NCBI GenBank assembly: GCA_023053545.1
Contig: JAKZAN010000184.1
Coordinates: 1 to 64,000 of the forward strand
Direction of reading: 5' to 3'
DNA: 64,000 nt
Source of the DNA: Lepidurus packardi
Taxonomy: Eukaryota; Arthropoda; Branchiopoda; Notostraca; Triopsidae
Below are positions 1 to 11,400 of the stretch, piece by piece (position 1 is the first letter of the stretch; each line of letters begins with the position of its first letter). The position numbers and the translations under genes are program-made. The notes beneath the pieces are model-generated. The model saw only the letters and a list, made by a program, of their open reading frames with translations, had not been told where the DNA came from and searched no databases.

Positions 1-51
1 ATCATTCTTCGAGTGTCAAGTAGACAGCGTGCTTAACTGGTCGGGACTCCC

Positions 52-795
52 TCAGTCGTCTAAGTAGTCATACTTGTCCCGCTTCGGCTCGAATTTTATC
101 ACATCGTTCGCCTTCTTGGCGGCTATCTTAGTCTCCACACGCTCCTTCAAGGGTTCTGGCACGAACTGCTTCACACCTTCTTTCACTTCTCCCGTGATGA
201 GGTTGTACTGGAAGTTGTTCTTGTCCATGATGTTCTGAGCACGCACGAATCTCCTCACATTCTTGTCCTCGTCCTGCTTTCTTAATTGGTCTCCCTTTGC
301 GGTCTTTTCGTAATCGAGGGTAATAGGATTGTACGGCACTCCGCTACTATTGCGTTTGTTGTCCAGGAGGACCTGCTGATGGAATAGACGCTTTTGTTAT
401 TGGTATTAGTCACGTTTATCGTAGGTGTTCCAACGCTGCTAGTCCCTTTCGAATCTTTTTTCCTTACGCTTTTCGTAGAAGTTTTCCACTTTTTATCGGA
501 CCTGTTCTCGTGCCAACTTGTCGTTGACGTCGTGGTTCTTATTGAAACGCTACTTGTCTGGAGGCCAATATTAATATGACTGGTTGCTTACCTGAGACGA
601 ACAGAGAAGAGCTTCCCTCAGGCTGGAAGATCAAACTGCCTGCAGTCTGGAACCGGGTTTCGAAGCCGACTACGCGGTAAAAGTAAAGAATGAGAGGGCG
701 AAAGTACTTCTATCGTTGATACGGTTCTTCTAGAGGGTATCGCGATCGACAGCGCGGCCGACTCTCTGGTTGAAAACTGTGCCTGTGTATGACAT
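52..795 (-). CDS. Coiled-coil protein, possibly ciliary (223 aa)
   Basis: Three exons on the minus strand (708-795, 592-669, 52-557) joined by GT-AG introns of 38 and 34 nt give 223 residues ending on UGA at 52-54. All exon lengths are in phase, and internal TAA/TAG codons read as Glu. The middle is a charged coiled coil (about residues 60-120) rich in Glu, Lys and Arg. The C-terminal third has the pattern YNPITLDY...RAQN...YNLITGE, which resembles a tail seen in conserved flagellar coiled-coil proteins, but I cannot name the family securely. The ATG at 793-795 is the only in-frame start. The gene is divergent from the anoctamin gene and shares a 148-bp gap with it. Confidence 0.75.
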
Positions 796-943
796 GTATT
801 GTGGATAATGATCTAGGTTCTTAGTATTATAGTGCTGAAGTTAGTTACAATTTGATGTGGGTGCTTTTCTATTATTCCGACAGACAGACCCCGCAAAATC
901 CTGTTATACTAATTAATCCATCAATACGTGGAATCCCGGCGTC

Positions 944-3336
944 ATGTCTGAAACACCACTCCCTCTCTTCTCCACCACGAGGACCCGCAAATAAATTGAG
1001 AACTACGACTTCATCTTCGTCTTCGAGTCCCAGCCTAAAGCTAAAACACTAGGGCAGTAACTCCTCGAACTCGGTCCTGACTTTGAAGCTGCTCAGATCC
1101 GCTATCGCCTCCTACCTCCCTGCAAAGACCATAGTGAACACTATCTGTTGATTGCCCTCGACGATCCGACACTGCTGCCTCGCCAGGCAGAATAGCTGAA
1201 GATTCTCAAGAAAAAGAAGAAAAAAGCCTTTGAACTTCAGAAAGGAACCATCCAGTTGTAGATCTCGAACAATGCCACCAATACTGACTATGTGAAGTAT
1301 ATGAAGTTCAACGCGGCACGGCTGGAAAACTCAGAAATCTACGAACAGGAATACCTGTCTCCCTTCAACAGAGAGAAAGAGGACCAGTTCTATGCAATGC
1401 TCAGGCCAGGCCAGCAACTCTTTACCCTCGATGAGTAGCTAAAGTGCAAATACAACTAGCTATTCACTTTCAAGACTGAGAAGGTCCTGGATATTGGTGG
1501 CGTGGAACTAACATTCAAGAACTTTCCTTTTCTCAACTTCATGGATATGCCTGAATATTCTGAACTCATACCTATCCACAAGTCTTCCCAATACAATATG
1601 GGCACTTACCTCGACTGGTATAACCAAGACATTAAGCGGTACGTCGGCGCCAATGTTGAAGTGTACTTCAAACTTGTTCGCTTCATGCAGAGCATCCTGT
1701 ATCTGCCAGCACTCGCGGGAGTCATCACTATCTGCATCAACTGGTACTACAACTACACCGCAGACGATTCTCCTTGTGATGCTATTTACGCCTTTATTGT
1801 TGTACTGTGGGGTATCTATTTCATCACTATGTGGGAAAAGGAGGAAAAATGGATCAGTGTCAAGGAAAAGACTGGATCCCAGGAACTGTGGTCATTCCGT
1901 CAAAAAATGCTAGTAGATCGGAAAAAGATTCCTTCGAGATACTCCGAAGTCACAGGTTTGAATGAGGCTCATCTCAGTTCGCCTACTCGTGCGTTTCTAT
2001 ATCTCCGCTCCATTGCTATTCTGTCTTTGCTGATGCTCACATCGATCCTTTGGATGGTGTTCTCACTCAATGCTCGTGGCTTTATCGACCCTGAACATCG
2101 CTTTATCTACTGGGAATCTGTTTCTGCCTGGAGCCGACCGGACGGCATGTTCGACGTCAACACCAATTGGAGCCTAATCCCTATCATCGTACATGCCCTT
2201 TTCACCAACATTGTGGATTAGCACGTGTACCGCCCTCTGGCCATAAAGACTACCAGGGCTGAGAAGCATCTGGAGACCAAGACATATCAGAACAGTGTGA
2301 TCATAAAGTACTTTGTCTATGAGTTCCTGATCACCTTCGCGGACATGTTCTACATTGCCTTCGTGCGGTTTGATATTATCGGCCTCAAGGAACAGCTCGT
2401 GTCTCTGTTCTTCGTGGATATCGTCCGTAGACTTGTTGCCTAAACCCTCATTCCTTGGCTCACTCGCAGACTCCGCTCCTCCAAATACAAGAAGAATTTC
2501 AAAAAGGGTCTCTTGAAATCCGAAGAGCTGTTGGATAAGCAGGTCACGTTAGAAGTATGCCGCCCCTCCTACGAACCTTTTGACGACTATCTAGAGATTG
2601 TCACAAACTTTGGGTACTTAGTGATGCTTTCCAGCTGCTTCCCGATTTCCCCAGTGCTCATCATGGTTTCGCACTTCATCTAAGTGATACACGACAAGTA
2701 CAAGATCTTGTTCATCTACAAGCGGAGTCTGCCGAAAAAGTTCGTGGGAATTGGATTCTGGAAAGACCTACTAGTCTTCATCTGCTACATGAGCATCATC
2801 ACTGTAATTTATCCTTCTCACTTACCTTATACCCACAGAATATTATGCTCTTCGCATTTAGCTCCCAGCAAATAGTGGGATTCTTCCCCAAACTCTTCGA
2901 CAGTGGCAAAGACGTCCTCTACGGCAATACCGAGATCTCGACGCTAATTTACTCCGCCATGGACTCCATCGGTGACTACATCCGACCAGACATTCAGTGT
3001 GATGCAGACCCAGTCAGCTTCCTAAGGTAACCTGTGTTCGAAGTGCCTGCGATGATGCTGCAGAGTCGGGCACTCCCTGCGAGAGAACAAGAGTCTTACT
3101 TTGTGGTAGTGATATTCGTGATCGAGCACATTCTGATAATATTCCTGTATGGAATACGAAAGATAATCCTGAGCCAGCGAGACAGGGCAGATATCTTCCT
3201 GGAGCGCAGGAACTACAAGAGAGCCGTCAAGGCACGCATGGACAAGAGGAGTCTGCTGAGCATGTTGAGGCAGTCCACGACGGACGCCTCCAGCAAATCT
3301 GGGGACTCGAGTGGTCGCTTCAGTAGTATTTTTTGA
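944..3336 (+). CDS. Anoctamin/TMEM16 family membrane protein
   Basis: Exons 944-2803 and 2839-3336, split by a 35-nt intron, encode 785 residues. The C-terminal half is typical TMEM16: a YRPLA segment after the first helices, the FVYEF...FYIAF helix, then a DDYLEIVTNFGY helix, and 11 residues after FPISP a UAA codon four residues before Asp. In TMEM16A the last two positions are Ca2+ ligands Glu734 and Asp738, so reading UAA as Glu restores the Ca2+ site. Anoctamins are Ca2+-activated chloride channels or lipid scramblases; which one this is cannot be told from sequence. The N-terminal ~190 residues are cytosolic and poorly conserved. Length is within the family range. The tail is Ser/Arg-rich. 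Confidence 0.9.
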
Positions 3337-3444
3337 ATGTACGTATCTATTCTGATCAGAACTATAAAAGTGTTAGGGGATCATAAACCTTTACTCAAAT
3401 AATATTAATTATAGTACGAAGGTCACATAAAATTTATCCAGCCC

Positions 3445-5162
3445 ATGAATTGTGCCACTCTGAACAGTACCCACAAAAATCCCATCCACGAAACCACCAG
3501 AGCTAATCCCTTCCTCAAGCTTTGTGGTGGTTTCCCCTCATTCGCTGCCTCCAATCCCATCAAGGAAATCAGTAGGGAGGACACATTTAAATACAGGACT
3601 GTCAAGCGCAAAGGCAGTAACGTCCCCAGACTCCACTGCTCAGTACTCAACCCTACTCTTAATGAGAAACCCAAGGCAGCATCAAACGAGTCCTGGGAAT
3701 AAGACAAGCAAGAGTGGGAAATAATGGACCAGATCATACAGGGCGAAAAAAGGCAGCTGCTGTCCAAACTCAGCTTTACGAAGCGCAGTGAGGAGCTTTA
3801 CAACGTCCTCAAGTCGAATGTCGAACTCATTAACATAACACAAACAAAAGAGATCCAGTCAAGCTAACGCCGCACCAGGATAACAACCTTGAAATCCGAA
3901 GCTCCAAGAACAGAAAAGACAACAGAAGAACAGGGAGAACCACTTCTCTAGCAGGCCAAGACGCGGAAGTCAAGTTATAGATCTTCTCAGCTCACAAAGC
4001 CCAGTCTCAACGTCAGCACACCTCTGGATTCTAACAAGAGCAGCACCAATTATAGGAAACCTGACAAGTTCTTCCCTAATATCCTAGAGACCAGCAAGAA
4101 AATACCCCCAGTTGCGTCTGTTTCACCGGTGAAGGAGGATAAGGCAAGGGAAAGACCCATTTTAATATATGACCAGAAGGAGCTGGGCCACATTAAGGCT
4201 TAGAGCTTTATCGTAATGTAGCATCCCTCGAATGTGGTTGTCCTCACTCACCATGCTAAGCAAGAACTGGAGATCGCTAGCCTCACAAAAATCATGACTT
4301 TCTACACCATATTCAAGATATCTGAGCAGTTCTCAATCAATATCGATACGGAGAAAGTTGAAGTCGACGCCTGCTTCGAGGAAATCCCTGGCACGACAGC
4401 AGAGATTGTCGAGGGTGATATTTATACGATAAGGCAGCTGCTTTACGGACTCATGCTGCCTAGCGGTAACGATGCTGCTACTTGTCTGGCTGACTGGGCT
4501 GGCCGAAAACTTAATCCCAAAATTCAAGACACCAAAGAGAGCATTAGAATTTTCATGCTATAAATGAACAAAAACGCAAAGCTGCTCCAGCTTAGGAACA
4601 CGAGATACGGAAACCCGACGGGACTGCCGCATGTTGAAGCCCGTTCTACAGCGCTGGACGTAGCGCGACATACTTCGATATGCATGTCGATCGGACTGTT
4701 TCGGGAAATCGTGGGATGCAAGGAGTTCGAGTGCACGATCGATACGAACTACGGGAAGCGACGAGGCATTTTGTGGTATGAATGTTATAACTCAGGCAAA
4801 ATACAAATAAGCTGCTGCGTAGATAAGGATTCGTCGGAGTCAAGACAGGCATTACGGTGACCGCCGGGCCCTGTCTGGCCACCTGCTACAACTTCAGGGG
4901 CCGCTCCTATATCGTCGTGGTTCTCAGGACCAACAAGATCTCCCGCAGGTTCAAAGACACTCGCAAGCTCCTGTACTACTGTCTCAATAGGGTGCTGCCC
5001 GATCTGACAGAGGCGGAGACGCAGAGGCTGGAGGCGCTAAGACGCAATCGACGGGAGTTCGATAGTGACAACAGTGAAGACGAGCACGAGTTCTCGTATT
5101 CTAAAAACATGGGATCGAAGGAGTTAGCCCGACGCAACAAGATCCTGAAGTACTAACTCTGA
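3445..5162 (+). CDS. Peptidase S11 (D-Ala-D-Ala carboxypeptidase-like), long N-terminal extension
   Basis: Exons 3445-4775 and 4796-5162, separated by an intron of only 20 nt, encode 565 residues. The peptidase core shows all three active-site boxes of the SxxK penicillin-binding-protein fold: ASLTKIMT (SxxK), PSGNDAA (SxN) and GVKTGIT (KTG), plus the usual LLYGLML and YGNPTGLP segments. Splicing the 20-nt intron joins ...GILW to QNTNKLL, which is what the family has before KTG. About 265 residues precede the core and look disordered; no signal peptide is visible, so the site of action is unclear. Bacterial S11 enzymes trim peptidoglycan peptides; the substrate in a ciliate is unknown. A paralogue lies at 25898-27106. 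Bacterial origin by transfer is likely but not shown here. Confidence 0.85.
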
Positions 5163-5274
5163 GGATAACGCAAGATAGGTAAAAGTGATGCATATTTGTA
5201 AAAGATAGTTTCGGAAACACTAAAGAAGTATTGATGAAATGAAGTAGAGAACGGTAAATCAAAGCATGGGTGTC

Positions 5275-6031
5275 TCAGCCTTTGGGGTCGGAGTTTGTCT
5301 TCCTCAGTTGTTTTGTTATGTTGGCGTACTCTTGCTCGATTATCTTTCGGAACTGCAAAGGGATCTAAAATTTGCTAGCATTGTCTTTCTTCTTCGCAGA
5401 CTCTTCTGCCATCGCGGCGAGTTGCGGAGGTCGGGTCACGGGTCTTGGGACAGGGTCTTTGCGGTTGTGGTTGCGGGAGGGTGGTTTGAAGAAGTCGGGG
5501 TGCTTGAGGCGGAGATGTAGGTTGAGAGAAACTTCTGAGCCATAGGTTTTGCGACAGGTTTCCAGCGGACACTAAAATGGAAGTTAAAGTGATGTTTTAG
5601 GTTTAGAATTTTGGGTTAAAAAGTAACGAGACTAAGGTACTACCTCTTACCATAAAGTTCTTTTAAATCTCCTGCGCCCGTCGCCGTGCTTTCTTCTTCT
5701 TGGCTCCCCCTTCTAACACTCTTAATCGCTCCTACAGCTGCCCTGCTCTTCGCACTAGTCTTTATATTTATTCGCCCAACTCTAGTAGACTACTTACTAG
5801 CTATACCTCGGCAGCACCGCTACACTCTAGAAGCTAGGCTATCTCCCTAATCTTCTCCAGATTTTTAGATAGGCCATGGCTTCGGCCGGTGAGTGGAAGA
5901 GACATAGATTAACTCGGTTGGGAGTCAGGGGTGGGAGGCTGGGAGTCGGTGTCTTAAGGGATTTGGAGATGTGGGGTGCGGGGGCTCTGCTGGCGAGTGG
6001 GTGAAGAGGAGTGCAGAGGCTGGGGTGGCAT
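5275..6031 (-). CDS. Single C2H2 zinc-finger protein with coiled coil (225 aa)
   Basis: Exons 5651-6031 and 5275-5571 joined across a 79-nt intron give 225 residues. Residues ~1-50 are Pro/Ser-rich. Residues ~55-115 form a coiled coil with many Glu codons written as TAA/TAG, followed by a basic KKKKARRR patch. Exon 2 opens directly on the zinc finger: CPLETCRKTYGSEVSLNLH, then HP, giving C-x4-C-x12-H-x4-H. The intron falls exactly before the first zinc ligand. The finger and preceding basic patch match the protein at 19510-20070, so the two are paralogues. A nuclear, nucleic-acid-binding role is inferred from the finger and basic stretch; the target is unknown. Confidence 0.82.
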
Positions 6032-6323
6032 GGGGAGGTTCGGTTTTACTGGTGACTGGAAAGATTACATTTTTTATAAAATTATATAAATTACGCTTTC
6101 GGGCTATATTTTGAGTATGGCAGCCCTTCTTGGGTATAACTTCTGTCCAACTCCGAAATATCTAATAACAGAAAAATAGGGTTAATCTCAATGAGTAAAA
6201 CTGAGCATGGATGCTATCTATCAAGCTATTCAACCCTTCTTTACCTCAGAGACCTTTCTTCTCTTAAAGCTCATCTGCTACTTTATTTCTATATACCCTT
6301 AACTTCTTCCACTCTTCCACACA

Positions 6324-7672
6324 TCAAATACGCCTAAATATCATTTGTATGAAGCTAGGCACGTCCTTCATGTTTGCCGCTATGTTCTAGATTTCGCTAG
6401 CTGTTACCGTCAAAAGCAGGGGTGTTGTGTCCGTCACTTTGTCTTCCCCCTATTCGATGTAGATGATCTTAGAATCGATTAGGGAGGTCACCGCCTTTTA
6501 GAACACGGCTTCGTTGTATTTGAAGAGGGAGTTGATGCCATGGCTATTCACGTGTATCTGCTTGTACTCTATAAACTCTTTGAAGATGTTGCTGATCGTG
6601 ACTGACTTCTCCTTATACATCAGACTGAGGCAAAGAGCCACGGACACCAGGGCGGGAAAATTTAAATCTACAGTCAGTAAACGTTAATAATATGATGATG
6701 CTCACGTTTGACGAAGACTGCGCCCATGCTGTACTCGTAACTTTCCATGAACTCTTCTTCGATGATAGCCTTGGCACGTAACTCCAATCGGGGGCCCATG
6801 ATCTCTTACTCGGTCAGCCAGCACAGTAGTCGCTTGAAGAACGAGAGACAGGCAGTTATGTTCATCCCAAAATATTGCTGCAGCTTCTTCAGTGTTGCTT
6901 CCAACGTCGGACTGTGCAACAGCTCGCTGAGCTTCCCGCTGAGTTCAGGGTGTGAACATCCCCAATCTATTCTCTTTTGAATGATTCCCTGGATGTGCTT
7001 CACATTTTCAATCGTCTACATGTTATGCAACTTCGCTATCGCCAATCTGCTCTTCACACGTTTGTCGAGCTTATCCAGGAACTTGATATCAGTGGTCAAC
7101 AAGTACACAGCTACGTAGGACTTGACTTCACTCTTCATCCATTCGAACAGGTTATACAATATAGTCTGGCGTTTAGGTTAGGCCAGTCTTTCGGCAGCCT
7201 CAATCATGATGACTAGTGGGCGCTTAGCATATACAACATAGGGAGTCAGCCTTTCAAAGTTCACTTCTGAGAGAAAAACCTCATTCTTTTTTTACCCGAT
7301 TCCGAGCTCCTTGGCGAACTCGCTGAAGAGCCTCTCAATGAACTGTTGTTAAGTGTAGAAGATATTAATATTGATGTGCACTATTCGAGCGGGCCTAGCT
7401 CTGTAGGCGTACCTCACTGCGCTCTTACGTCCCGAGCCCCCCGGGCCACTCAAGATGTGTACACCGTAGGGTTCCTTTTCGAGGACAGCGTAGACAGAGG
7501 AGAATGGATAGATATAGTTCTGGAATGTGGGATCCTAGAGAAATGGGTCTGGGGAGAGAGCCCTAGCGACATTATCAATGAGACCGGGAGGGAGGAGTTC
7601 TGGGTGTTATTGGGGTTGTGTGTCCTGAGGTTGCTTATTGGTTATTTTGGCGGTTTAGCTTTTCTTCTTCAT
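6324..7672 (-). CDS. ORC4: Origin recognition complex subunit 4 (AAA+ with winged helix)
   Basis: Exons 6706-7672 and 6324-6667 (38-nt intron) encode 436 residues, the usual ORC4 size. The AAA+ domain shows the P-loop region HILSGPGGSGRKSAV, a Walker-B-like strand PLVIMIEAAERL, and a stretch that follows human ORC4 closely: QTILYNLFEW, then LDKLDKRVKSR. The C-terminal winged-helix part (IFKEFIEYKQ...AVTSLIDSKIIY) also matches ORC4. ORC4 is part of the six-subunit complex that marks replication origins. Odd points: the P-loop has Arg-Lys-Ser where Lys-Thr/Ser is expected, and the Walker B acidic pair DE is replaced by EA, so ATP binding or hydrolysis may be weakened. Confidence 0.88.
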
Positions 7673-7767
7673 GGCAGGAGGTGTATTTAAATATTGGATT
7701 AGAAGTGAGCCATGATTTTCAGACTCCCAATAGATATGATGTACAAAATATCGAGGGCTTTCCCAAC

Positions 7768-8376
7768 TCATTCAACCAAATTAAACAGCTTGGTGTAATA
7801 CTGTCTCGTTAGGGCCTTGAGCGAAACTCCTATCTGTTTCTTGATTTCTTGCTTCTTCGCTCCTAGCTTCTCTCGAATCGCATCGAAGTGCTCTTTACTA
7901 TCCAGAATTAATCTTAATTGCGAGGGGTCGCAGATGGGGCCTTTGTCCAGGAACTCCCAGGGTTCTAGTTCCCGAGCTAGCAAATCTGCCAGCTCGAAGT
8001 TAGCTGTCTCCAACAGCTTGTCGAGTTCCTGGTTGATGATTGCCTGTATTTCAGGCAGATTCCTCTTGATCTTCTTGCGAACCTCGATGATATTAGCAGG
8101 TCGGAAGATGGATAAACTTTTTTCTAAGGCTTAGTTTTCTTTCCTGAACTCCTAGACAAAGGTTCTAAAGTGGGTTGTTGCCTTGATTCTTTCAGCCTCG
8201 ATATCGATTTCTTTAGTTTTAACGATGCAGTCTTCGCAGAGAGGCGTGCGGGTATTTAGTTCTACCTTGGAGTAGGGCTTAGCGTGTTCGGGGCACAAGA
8301 CTTGGATGCGGGGCCCTCCGAGTGCATTGGGAGACTATCTTTCAACTGAGGGTGGAACCTAAGGGTTGTTTCGCAT
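7768..8376 (-). CDS. B-box-like zinc/coiled-coil protein (202 aa)
   Basis: A single-exon gene of 203 codons starting at the ATG at 8374-8376 and ending on UGA at 7768-7770. Residues ~28-51 carry CPEHAKPYSKVEL...CEDC, spaced like the C-x2-H...C-x2-C ligands of a B-box zinc finger. The rest is helical and charged (FRTFVEEFRKENEALEK and onward), predicted coiled coil, with several Glu codons as TAA/TAG. TRIM-like proteins combine a B-box with a coiled coil, but no RING or SPRY part is present here. Function is unknown. It lies 95 bp from the ORC4 start on the same strand. Confidence 0.72.
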
Positions 8377-8489
8377 CGTAGCACACTTAAGTATTCCTGC
8401 AAACTCTACTACTTTCTATACAAATCTTTTTAAAGGCTCTTATTATTATCACTGCATTTTCTGGCTCGAAGCACCTATCATTCTATTCA

Positions 8490-11400
8490 TCAATTCCTTT
8501 TCTCTCCTTTTGTTGTCTTTTTCGGTCTAGAAGGTCTCTGTACGCTCACCTTTGCCTTCTCCAGGTTAATTACTTCTCGCACTGACGGGCGATCTTTCAC
8601 AGTCTAATCATCTGCGATTCGGTTGGCTTCGGCTGCGTCGGGGATCCCCGAAATATCCGCAACAACTACATCAAGTCCCTTGACCAGAGTCACGGTGTCA
8701 TTGTTTGCTGAAGGTCTAAAACCATCCATATCTTAAGTATCCAGATTGGCTACTTTGTCATTGTTGGTAGTGCCTAACAGGTCAATAATTTGTTAACCCA
8801 TGAAGTACAGCGTAAACAACAGATTGACTACCACTGAAATGAGCAGCATAACTATCGTTATCCAGCCCACAGACTGGGGACATTCTTCTTTAGTGTTTTC
8901 GAAGACCATTGCAACTAGAATGCTGATGGCGCATGAGGATTCGGTAATGACTGATCTGACACAGACCTTGCTGTCCTGATAGGGTTGTTTTTTCCAGATG
9001 TAGATAAGAAAACAAATCTGTAGGACTTCGATGGCAGCCACAGCATTACCTTGGGCCCTCAGGATGCCGAGTAACATACCAATGAGGAATTTGCTCCAGA
9101 TATATACAGTAGGATGGTTTTGAGACAAGGTATCTTCCTTGAAGAGTGAGAGTTCTTTATCGAAGAACTCAGGCTGCTTGCGCAAGAAGTAGCTGAGGGT
9201 AGCAGTCTTGCCCACCCACATCATAGCTGCAATAAAGTTAAATGCGAACACTCCGCTGTTGTAGACGGGTGTTTAGGCGAACATAAAATGGGTTCCGACT
9301 GAGAACCCAGCGTTGAGGGAGTTGAACATCGTTATAATTAACAAGCCTTCCCAGAAAATCTTCTTTAAGAGTGTCTGACACCTTTCTTTGGTCTCTTCGC
9401 TTTTTGTTGCGGCAATTATAGTTGAGAGCACGGCTCCACAAAGAGTAAGAGCAATCTCCAGTAAATACATATAGTTGAGATTCTGGAGGAAACGAGGCCA
9501 GTAACCCATCTGCATAAAGGTTTTGGGCATGAGGAAGTTGGAGTCGAAGTCAGCCAGGTAAGGAGTAAAGAGTTCATTATATCCGATAGCTGAGTAGCGG
9601 AAGCGAGAAAGAGGAGAGAGGATAAGGTTTAAGGACTGCATGATGCTGAGACTCAAAAAAGCCATCTGGACACTGCCCATGCACTCGGCCCCCACTATCT
9701 TGTAGGAGGTAAAGTTCAAAAAGAACATCAGCAAACTGGCTGCGACACAAATCTTGGCAATAGTGTCACTCACATTGATCTCGTTCCTGCCAGCATCATC
9801 TACATAAAGAGCATCTGCATTTTCAGGATTAACGACGAAAGAAGTAGAACTCATCTTCATATCGAAAGTAGTGTTGGTGTTGGTAGGCGGAATGAGCACG
9901 AGGCTAGCCGATTTGTCCTGAATAGACTCAGTATAGATAATGCTGACGATGAGCTTGCCATTGACGTAGGTGGCACTGATGCTCGCTATCGGGAGGTCAG
10001 AAGACACAATGGATGAGAAATTAAAAGAGTCGAGGATGGGGAGGGCTGGGCCTACATTGATTTCAAAGGTAATTTGGTTCTTTTATATGTCTTTGGTCGT
10101 CCGAGTCAGAGTGAGGTCCAAAGGTTTGTTGTAGCTGCATTGCGAAGGGGCATTCTTACAAGTATAGTTAGTTTAGACACGGCAACTTTTGGTGCACCCG
10201 TCCCCATCCACGGTGTTACCATCGTCGCAGGCTTCGTTAAGGATGATACCGTCACCGCATACCTCTACACAGGCTGAACCGTTCCAAATTAATCCAGTAA
10301 GACAGTAACTGTTGGGTCGGCAGATGCCTGATACGTTTTTGTATCCTGAAGCACACACACACTTGCCTGCTTGATTCGTTAAAAACAATGAGCTATCGCA
10401 AGAGGTGCAAAAGGTTGTCGAAGAGCAAGAATTGCAGCCTGAAATCAAAGAACTGCAAGAAGAACAAATTGCTGCTCCGGTATTCAGATAGCCAGGCAGG
10501 CAGATACAGGCTGACATAGACCAGTAGCGATTGTTACCCGCTGTACATCCACAGATAGTGCCATTCAGAGACATGTACAGACTGGAGTTGCAAGAGGTGC
10601 AAGTAGTGGCATCGGTGCAGCTCAGACATCCAACCATCAGATCTTGGCAGGTCTCACAGGTATCGGTGGTCACATCAAGTGCATATCCAGTCTTACAAAC
10701 ACAAGATCCCGTAGAGAGATTGAAGAATAGAGTCGAATCGCAAGAAGTACAGGTAGTGTTGCTGCTACACGCCAGGCATCCAAGCATATACTGAGAGCAT
10801 GGAGTACAAGTCTGGCTAGTGGTATCCAGGGTATATCCTGACATACAGACACACGTATTTCCCGATAGAACTCTGAAAAGAGAAGAACTGCAAGATGAAC
10901 AGTTCGTACTACTGTTCGAACAGGTACTGCAGGTAGAGGTGCAAGAGGCACACACTGCGACTCCGGCATCATAATAACTTGCAATGCAGGGACAGTTGGT
11001 ACCCGAGATACTTCGATAGGCAGCAGAACTGCACGTTAGGCATTCAGTAGAAGAAGAGCCTGAACAAGCAAGACAGTTAATATGACAGGCCTGGCAAAAC
11101 CCATAAGTAGCATTCACGAAGAACCCATTCGGACACACGTCGTAACATAGATTCTGTGCTTATAGATAATAAGGGGTCAATACGCTACACTGCCGATATC
11201 GGTAGTTGAACGTGCTGAAGTTGAGATACTCGTAGCTAGTGAGGCAGCTGATGTCGAAGGAGGTGACGGAGAAGTTAAAGTTGGGTCTCTGAGCAGGAGT
11301 AAAATTGAAAGCATTGATGCCGGCATGGAAGTTATTGGTCTGTGAAAAAACCAAAGAGAGTTTTTCAGGAGTTGAGTTGTAGGCGAGAGGGAAATTAGCA

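Noticed and set aside
579-730. WW-domain-like peptide on the plus strand (LPSGWKI...)
   Set aside because: It lacks the second Trp and the central aromatics, and lies over exons 2 and introns of the well-supported minus-strand gene.
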